Source: Bisporella sp. PMI_857
Taxonomy: Eukaryota > Ascomycota > Leotiomycetes > Helotiales > Helotiaceae
Length of the DNA stretch: 64,000 bases
Direction of reading: 5' to 3'
NCBI GenBank assembly: GCA_021307315.1
Contig: JAJSPD010000018.1
Span: 434,001 to 498,000, forward strand
The notes below the pieces were generated by a model that ran no database searches, had not been told where the DNA came from, and saw only the letters and a list, made by a program, of their open reading frames with translations. Positions within the stretch are counted from its first letter, which is position 1, and each line of letters begins with the position of its first letter. The position numbers were made by a program, and so were the translations under genes. Positions 57,901 through 64,000 of the stretch are shown here, in pieces.

Positions 57901-59748
57901 CACAATTTTTGCTCAAGCTTCGTTTCATATTTTGCTTGTGTGCTCATCTTTGCATTTTTATCTTACAAGCCAAGATCACAGATGTTGCATGATGCTCTTC
58001 CTCCATCCCTTGTCTTGACATGCTACTGCCGATAAAACGCAGCCTAACGGACTGGACTATTCTACCCTGTGTTCTGCCGAGATTTTGACTGACTGTGCGT
58101 ATAGTGTCAGCTTGCGTAGTCCATATGGCTGTGAAGTGGCTTGAGGTATACAAGAAGACAGCGGTTGCAGAGTGGGTTTGGCTACAAAGCACTCGTAATG
58201 ACTGCATTCTTTGACCGCATCAAATGCTCCTCCATTTCAACTTTGACAACTCAATGAAACCAGAAATACTATAAGTATACAAAGGGTCAGAATATCAGGG
58301 TGGCTCCTTCTATATGTAATGTTGCGCTGTGGCTGTGGGTGTGGGTGTGGGTGTATGTATTGAAGATAGCGTATCTATGGAATGTAGGGAGGGAGAGAAA
58401 AGGGGGTTTCTATAGGACCTTAATGTCAAGCCGTCTCCTCTGTCTTTATCACTGTCTCTTTCAGATCTCACTCCTTCCGTTCAAGCATATTGCTGGTCCA
58501 AATTTGGAAGCGACGAAGTTCTCTCCTTCACCTTCGCCCAGTCTCCCTTTTCCAAATTGGCCCTTCCTCTTTCCGTTTCCAAATTTCTTTCTCATCCAAG
58601 CCAGCCTTGCCAAACAATTTCATCAATAACACCATCCACCTGGAATCTATTCTGTCTTAGCAGATTAAGAGCGCCTAAAACAATACAATTTCCGTACTTT
58701 GACTCTGTCAACCGCAACTTTACTCATGGCGTATCCATTGCTGGCTGTCTTTCTGTCATTCAACCTAAATGTCGAGGTTAGAACCCGGGGAGGAAGAAGA
58801 GGCTAGCTACCAGATGGACCGGGATGGTGCAGCCTGGCGCTCACAGATAAAGTGGTATCGACGGGCTCGACTTTTTTTGATATGAATACGAGCTGACATC
58901 ACGAAGTTCTGCGCTTACGACCCTTCTACGCTGAATATCAGCTAAGTGCTGCAAAATTTTGGTGGCAGCTGGCGCCACTGAAGTATTTTTGACTAGAGGC
59001 GAAAGGGCTATTGCCTATACCATTCTACGCCTTTGGCAACCTAAATCAAAAGCTGTGGAATAAGCTAAGAGAAGATCTGATCAAGTAATAGGCGGAGATA
59101 CCTGATGCTTTCATGGCCACTTGCTGCTGAGGATAATACCTCACGCTAGAAGGGCAGAGTTAAGAGAAGATTCGATCAGGCAATAAACTTGCGAGTTCTA
59201 GCCGCAAGAACTCTGTTTCCCTTCTGGACGGGAAATCAAGTCATAAAACTGGTTGCCTTGGTATGTCCAACGCCTGTTCAAATCGTCTCTTGCGGTTTCG
59301 CATAGATGTTGACAGCGCATTACAATGTTCATTCTTAGCTTCAGCTAGCTAGGATCTTACACTTTTGTTCATTGCCTAATAGCACTTGGGACACTGGTTA
59401 CGGGTGTCTATTGGACGCATTGCAACTGTCATGGCGAACTTTTGAACATCTGGAGACTAGTTGACAATGCGAGGTTGAGGTTGTGTTGGAGTTTGATTAA
59501 GGGCTTCTAGAACAGCATTGTAGAAAGAATGTCCAGTCGTATGTATCAGAGCATAATTTGCGTTCCATCGACTAATGTATTGCTCAACTCATTCGCCGAT
59601 GCTGGCCTGACTGGTATCTATTCATCTATATCGTTTATGTGCATCATCTATAAAGTCTCCATAAAGCCAAACTTTTAGGTTCGTTCTCCGCATCTTTTAT
59701 CTAATCCTCAACACTGACTCCAGCCAGTCTCCCTTCTTTGGCGGGCTT
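57901..59748. other. Gene-free region downstream of guanylate kinase
   Basis: No supported gene. Two similar 25-bp stretches (near 59066 and 59162, sharing TAAGAGAAGAT and CAATA/AGTAATA) form a weak direct repeat. Confidence 0.45.
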
Positions 59749-60654
59749 CTATTGGGTCTTCGAGTCAAAAATGAACGCTTTCAGTTCCTCGTATGCCTTG
59801 TCTAGCTCATCATTATAAATGATAACATCATGCACGCCTTCCGTTTTTGCATAATCGAGCTCCTTCTGTGCCTGCGCTAATCGCTTCTCAATCGACTTCT
59901 CATCTTCGGTGCCTCTGCCGCGGAGACGTTCTTCAAGAACTTGGAAGGGTGACTTGGTGGTTGTACTAGGTGGCGAGATAAATATGTAGCGTGCGGAGAG
60001 GGGGGATTGTTTTATTTGCTTCACGCCCTGTCCTGTAGTTAGCATTGTCCTTACTTCTAGCGGCATAGTAATGCGATTAACAGGTTGACATATTGAAAGA
60101 CGCAAAATAAAGGAATAGGGTAAATCAAACCTCCATCTCGATATCCAGCACCACCACCTTGCCCCCCTTCTCCAGATCATCAATGGTCTTCTTGCTCGTC
60201 CCATACCTGTTTCCCCCGAACTGCGCATGCTCCACAAACTTCCCCTCCTCAATCATCTTTTCGAATTCCTCCATCGTGATATAATAATAGTCAACATCGC
60301 GCGTTTCCCCGGGCCTTGGCTGGCGGGTGGTGTTGGAGATGGTGGTTGCGAATGTTTGGGGGAATTCCGCAAGCAGCTTCTTGTAGAGCGTCCCCTTGCC
60401 GACACCCGAGGGCCCGGAGATTACTATAGGGCGGGCATCTGGCGGTGAGATGTGCTGTGCTGGTGGAGGGTTAGAAATTGTGTATCTAGATGTCCTTGCG
60501 GGTTCGTCTTTGGGAGTTTGCAGAAACGGCAAGGGAATGCTGACGTACTGGGGGCCATTTTGTGCTTGAAATGTTTGCGATGAGGCTTCGGGGTCGGTGA
60601 TATACGTGGGAGGACTCGAGGAGTGGTATTGAACAAGCGGGAGAGGAGGGACAT
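59749..60654 (-). CDS. GUK1: Guanylate kinase
   Basis: Minus-strand exons 60654-60549, 60459-60131 and 60027-59749, phases 1 and 0. The product is 237 residues from the first ATG or 205 from the second (MAP, 60558). The kinase core is complete: [20 protein letters not shown] (P-loop), TTRQPRPGE and [16 protein letters not shown] (GMP binding), [29 protein letters not shown] joined to GVKQIKQSP across the second intron, then [20 protein letters not shown] (lid) and [19 protein letters not shown]. It converts GMP and ATP to GDP and ADP. The extra 32 residues ([20 protein letters not shown], then Arg/Lys/His-rich without acidic residues) look like a mitochondrial presequence. The second intron has a weak GTTTGA donor; homology supports it. 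Confidence 0.93.
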
Positions 60655-61101
60655 GTGTTTGTTGATGGTGGCAAGTTAATCGATAGCTAGCCTAGTGGAA
60701 GTTGGGGATGGTGGGGAACGGCATCGCTTGTTCAGGGGTTTGGTGGTGTTGGCCCAGGGGCTAGAAGTATCACAAACATTAAGATATCAAGACATGACCT
60801 GAAAATGTTAATAGAAGATTATGAAATGATGCCTGGCTCTCTGGGATGTAACATCCCTTGAAAATCTATGGAAATTGAGACAATGCTCGAGGTCTAGTAC
60901 TTCAACCCGGTCTTAGGTTTTGCTCAGTATACATTCAATTATTGGCTGTTGGTAGTATTTTTGGTTCGTAATTCTAAGTACATAAATTCATGACCTTCTA
61001 CTCGTCCCTATCTCCAATAATATTATGCTATCATATCCAATACGCCATAGACTGCTTGTGTGAGTCTTGTGTCTTGTAACCAAAACCCTAAGTCCTTCCT
61101 T
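60655..61101. other. Intergenic, no supported gene
   Basis: Promoter of guanylate kinase and 3' flank of the DMT transporter, both on the minus strand. Confidence 0.5.
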
Positions 61102-62681
61102 TTACCCAGAGACCTCCTGACTCCTCCCTCGTTCCCGTTCATGATCTTCAATATCTGCACCAGCGAGCATACTCATCTCCTCCTCCTGAAACCCGCCTCC
61201 CACCATCTCCTCATCCACTTCTCTGCCTGGCCCCTCACCTTGCTGCTTCTTAACAGCCACAAATATCGCACTTCCCAGAATCAGTCCACTTCCTCCCAAA
61301 CTCCACCATCCCGGGCTTTGCCCAAATACGACTTTATCCAGCCCCAGTGCAAAAAGCATTTGCGTGTATATCATATTCGTTGCCCTGGCTCCATTTCTTC
61401 TACCCCCTGCCGCTAGACCCGTGGTCAAAGTGAACTGCGCGAAGAAGCCGCAGACACCAAGAAATATTAACATGCTCCATTGTCGTAGAGATGAGGGCAG
61501 AGCAAACCCGACGTCAGAGATGCGGAGAGGTCGGGAGATGGAGAGGGCGACTGTTGAGACTATCGTGCACCATGCTGCGAAGTAATTGACGCTGATAAGT
61601 GGATGTGCGCGGGTTCCTATCCAACGGATACTAGTGTAGGCTCCGGCAGTCCCCAGTACGCCGAGCATGGCCACCGCAACAGCGGAGAGGCGTTGTGCAG
61701 AGGTAGGAGTAGGGAAATCAGCGCCAATGCCCGTAGAGGTGGTATTGGAGACGGAGTAGTCATCTGTAGGCGATGGAGATGAAAAGAAACTCGTTGGTCG
61801 GGCGATAAGCACGACTCCTAGGAGGGAAACGGCTGATGCATATTGTGCTGAGCGAGGGAAAGGCTCTTTCAGGAAGATGTAACAGCCATAGCTCGCTACC
61901 GATGGTGCGAGAAAGGTAATGACCACGGCGTCGGCCACTGGTAGGTATTGTAACGAGTAGCTATAGAAGACATGAAGTCAGCAAATGATGTTTCAGGCAA
62001 AGCTTCAACTTGTAACCATACTAGAATACAATCAAGTTCTTTCATGAAGCGAAGCCAAAAAAATGAATTTGGTTAGTTTGACTTTTGCCCGAGGAATACT
62101 CACTACATTCCAAAGATGCCAAAGAAACCGGTGAGGCCTCGAGCAACAAGTAACCATCTGACTTCCTTAATCCCAAGAGGGAAACCGGGCACATTCTTAT
62201 ACCATAAAATCAGACAGCAGAACACCAGTGTGAGCGGCATTCTAGCAAACAACACCTGGAAAGGATGCATCCCCTCTCCCTCTCCCTCTAGTAGTCTGGT
62301 CGTGACGTTCATCAAAGCACCAAACATTTGAGATATTGTAACTAAGAAAAGTCCCAGATTGCTATACCAAAATCTCTTGATCGGTGTCTTCCATGTTCTC
62401 GGTTCTAAATCTATTACCTCCGGAGTTGGTGAGACTCCTCTGGACTGTCGGCCATAGGATGATATTGTACTGATGGATAGCCTTCGGAAAGACTCTGGAT
62501 CCAAGAGTGATACGTCCACATCCTTGGCTGGCGGAGATGGGGAAAGATATTTCCTGGCTGTGCCATTTATGGCAACATCGAAATTGCTTGGAATATTTTG
62601 CAGAGATTCTAGGAGATCTTGGTCCTCATCGAAAGCTGGGCGTGTTCTGGTCGTTTGAGGGATTCGAGTATACTCAGACAT
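61102..62681 (-). CDS. EamA/DMT superfamily membrane transporter
   Basis: Minus-strand exons 62681-62104 and 61960-61102, a 143-nt intron, phase 2, 478 residues. A hydrophilic N-terminus of about 105 residues is followed by about ten membrane segments in two EamA halves: LGLFLVTISQMFGALMNVTT, FARMPLTLVFCCLILWY, GLTGFFGIFGM joined to YYSLQYLPVADAVVITFLAP across the intron, SVSLLGVVLIARP; then LGVLGTAGAYTSIRWIG, LIFLGVCGFFAQFTLTTGLA, MIYTQMLFALGLDKVVFG and SGLILGSAIFVAVKK. The TFLAP and FLKEPF motifs are typical of the DUF6/EamA group of nucleotide-sugar or metabolite exporters. The acidic C-terminal tail is probably cytosolic. Substrate unknown. Confidence 0.9.
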
Positions 62682-63677
62682 GATCTCCAGGAGTCATCGC
62701 CCTTGACATATATATCACGGATCATGGACCTTGAAGTAGTCTCTTCGTGAAGTGCGGATTGTATCTAAAAAATTCGCAACACCAAAATAACCACTTTCTC
62801 TGGAATTGCAAGCAACAACAGAAAGGAAGCAGAGAAGGAGGCTCAGAAAGAAGGTTGAAGTCTAGTCGCCAACCATGCAAAAGGTAGCATTAGTCTGGAA
62901 GGGTGGGGTAGTTAAACTAATTCTCAGCTTACAGCAGTCCCTTCACGTAAATGCACATTGATGGTTCTCATGCATCCACTTGGGGATATGGCAAAATCAT
63001 AGTTTTGGAAAGTGGGATTCTCATCAACACAACGACCAATGTGATATAAGTACGTCTCCCAGCAAATATCGATTTATAAAATGAGCTCCTCAACTTTGAG
63101 AAGCAACAAGTAGTAGCTCGGGATGTACTCCGTTGCTACTAGTGAAAAGCCTCTCTGGGGTTGAGTTGTAACAATAGTGGGGGTGTTCGAAGAAGGAGGG
63201 TCATCATAGGTTGTCGGCCAAAAGAGCGTGAACTTGGCCGACAACCTAAACGCTTCTTGATGTTCCGTTGTCATCGCGCAGCCCAAAGGTCAGCATGCAG
63301 TTCCTATTGGTTTCTCCTTGGTAAACAAGGAAACTGAATGGCAGTTTGCTTACGCCAAAATGTTGTAGACCAGTGAGAAATGAAGTTACAGCTGAAATAA
63401 CAATGCTGTCAATTTTGTGATCTAAAAACTCCATCCTGCATGGCCGTAGCCGGGTATATCCTTATGAATGTGGTAAAAAAAACCCTCCGTAATGTCTCCA
63501 AGTATGTGATGGCCGAGGTCGCAAGAACCATGAAAGCCTTTAGCTAGTAGTAGGTCTTTCCGAGCCGCAATAGAGATAGCGGTAAGGTGCTCTAGGTCTC
63601 ACACCTCCCGTTGCTTGCATATTATCGGCATTCGCAAGCATATGTCGCGAGTTGTCGCACTCAATAAGATCTGAAAA
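62682..63677. other. Intergenic, no firmly supported gene
   Basis: Promoter of the DMT gene and 3' flank of TAF13. A minus-strand frame at 63246-63434 (MEFLDHKIDSIVISAVTSFL) has moderately coding-like composition but no family and no convincing partner exon, so it is not called. Confidence 0.45.
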
Positions 63678-64000
63678 TTATCGACCAGTACTCCTCCCAC
63701 CAGCAGTCCTCACATCAAAATCCTTATCATCATCCGCATCTCCTAGCGGCTCTTCCAGCGCTTTCATATTCGACTTCGTAATTTTATCATCATTTACATC
63801 CAATGTCTTCCTCGCCTTATCAATCTCCTCTTTCTTCCCGAAAATCTCCTCGATCTTGCCCAAGTAGATAGGATTCTTCCGGCACGCGAACTTGACGTCC
63901 TCAAGCTTAATCTTTTGACGTCCGGCGAGCTGGGCTGCGCGATGGGCTTCAAAGCACATTTCGGTGATGAAGTCGGTTATGAGCTCGTCCAGCACTTTCT
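63678..64000 (-). CDS. TAF13: TFIID subunit TAF13 (partial, 5' end outside window)
   Basis: The frame is open to the right edge, and the last bases already continue it (KVLDELITDF). The visible 107 codons contain the C-terminal part of the TAF13 histone fold (TDFITEMCFEAHRAAQLAG, KIKLEDVKFACRKNP, KIEEIFGKKEEIDKARKTLD), followed by an acidic tail ending GGRSTGR. TAF13 pairs with TAF11 through the histone fold and touches TBP in TFIID. The N-terminus and any introns lie beyond the window. Confidence 0.9.
   Translation of the reverse strand, partial: KVLDELITDFITEMCFEAHRAAQLAGRQKIKLEDVKFACRKNPIYLGKIEEIFGKKEEIDKARKTLDVNDDKITKSNMKALEEPLGDADDDKDFDVRTAGGRSTGR

Noticed and set aside
57643..58035. 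130-codon plus-strand frame
   Set aside because: It is rich in Phe/Cys and runs opposite the coding-like minus-strand islands; no family or splice support.

Overview
The window looks like a nuclear genome segment of a filamentous ascomycete (Pezizomycotina). The evidence is short 45-170 nt introns with GTAAGT-like donors and CTAAC/CTGAC branch points, a Zn2Cys6 regulator, a HET-domain protein, a fungal VAC7, and a Wee1-type kinase with a very long disordered N-terminus. A leotiomycete is my guess from protein flavour and moderate GC, but nothing here proves it. No prokaryotic operon structure, rRNA, convincing tRNA or CRISPR array was seen.

Layout: 0.3-3.6 kb holds two uncharacterised minus-strand genes and a degenerate 15-bp minisatellite. 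At 3.6-8.2 kb a PXA-PX-nexin-C membrane protein (minus) and a PC4/Sub1 coactivator (plus) diverge from about 0.5 kb. At 8.2-14.1 kb a 3-kb gene-free block precedes VAC7. At 15.4-20.9 kb lie a Zn2Cys6 regulator, a decayed secreted beta-propeller gene and an atypical SDR/NmrA-like protein. At 21.7-32.6 kb are a four-exon 5-oxoprolinase (minus), a MATE transporter and a HET-domain gene whose C-terminal part is broken. At 33.4-37.3 kb are a small DUF2462 protein and a large disordered protein (both minus). A clear MITE with 80-bp inverted repeats sits at 38.5-38.9 kb.

From 39.6 kb come a six-exon secreted agmatinase-family protein, a single-pass membrane protein with a PPxY motif, and the Wee1 kinase behind a repeat-rich leader with two tiny uORFs. 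At 52.2-54.2 kb is a Sok1/TCP11 protein, followed by about 5.5 kb with no intact gene but coding-like debris near 57.4-57.9 kb. The right end carries guanylate kinase with two in-frame starts, an EamA/DMT transporter and the C-terminal part of TAF13, which runs off the edge.

Most genes are ordinary housekeeping or accessory fungal genes. Functional links between neighbours are weak; the only suggestive group is regulator, decayed propeller and SDR at 15-21 kb, which could be the remains of a specialised-metabolism locus. I did not find a convincing new multi-gene system. The most unusual signals are the MITE, the two decayed genes, competing or non-canonical splice sites, and the dual-start guanylate kinase.
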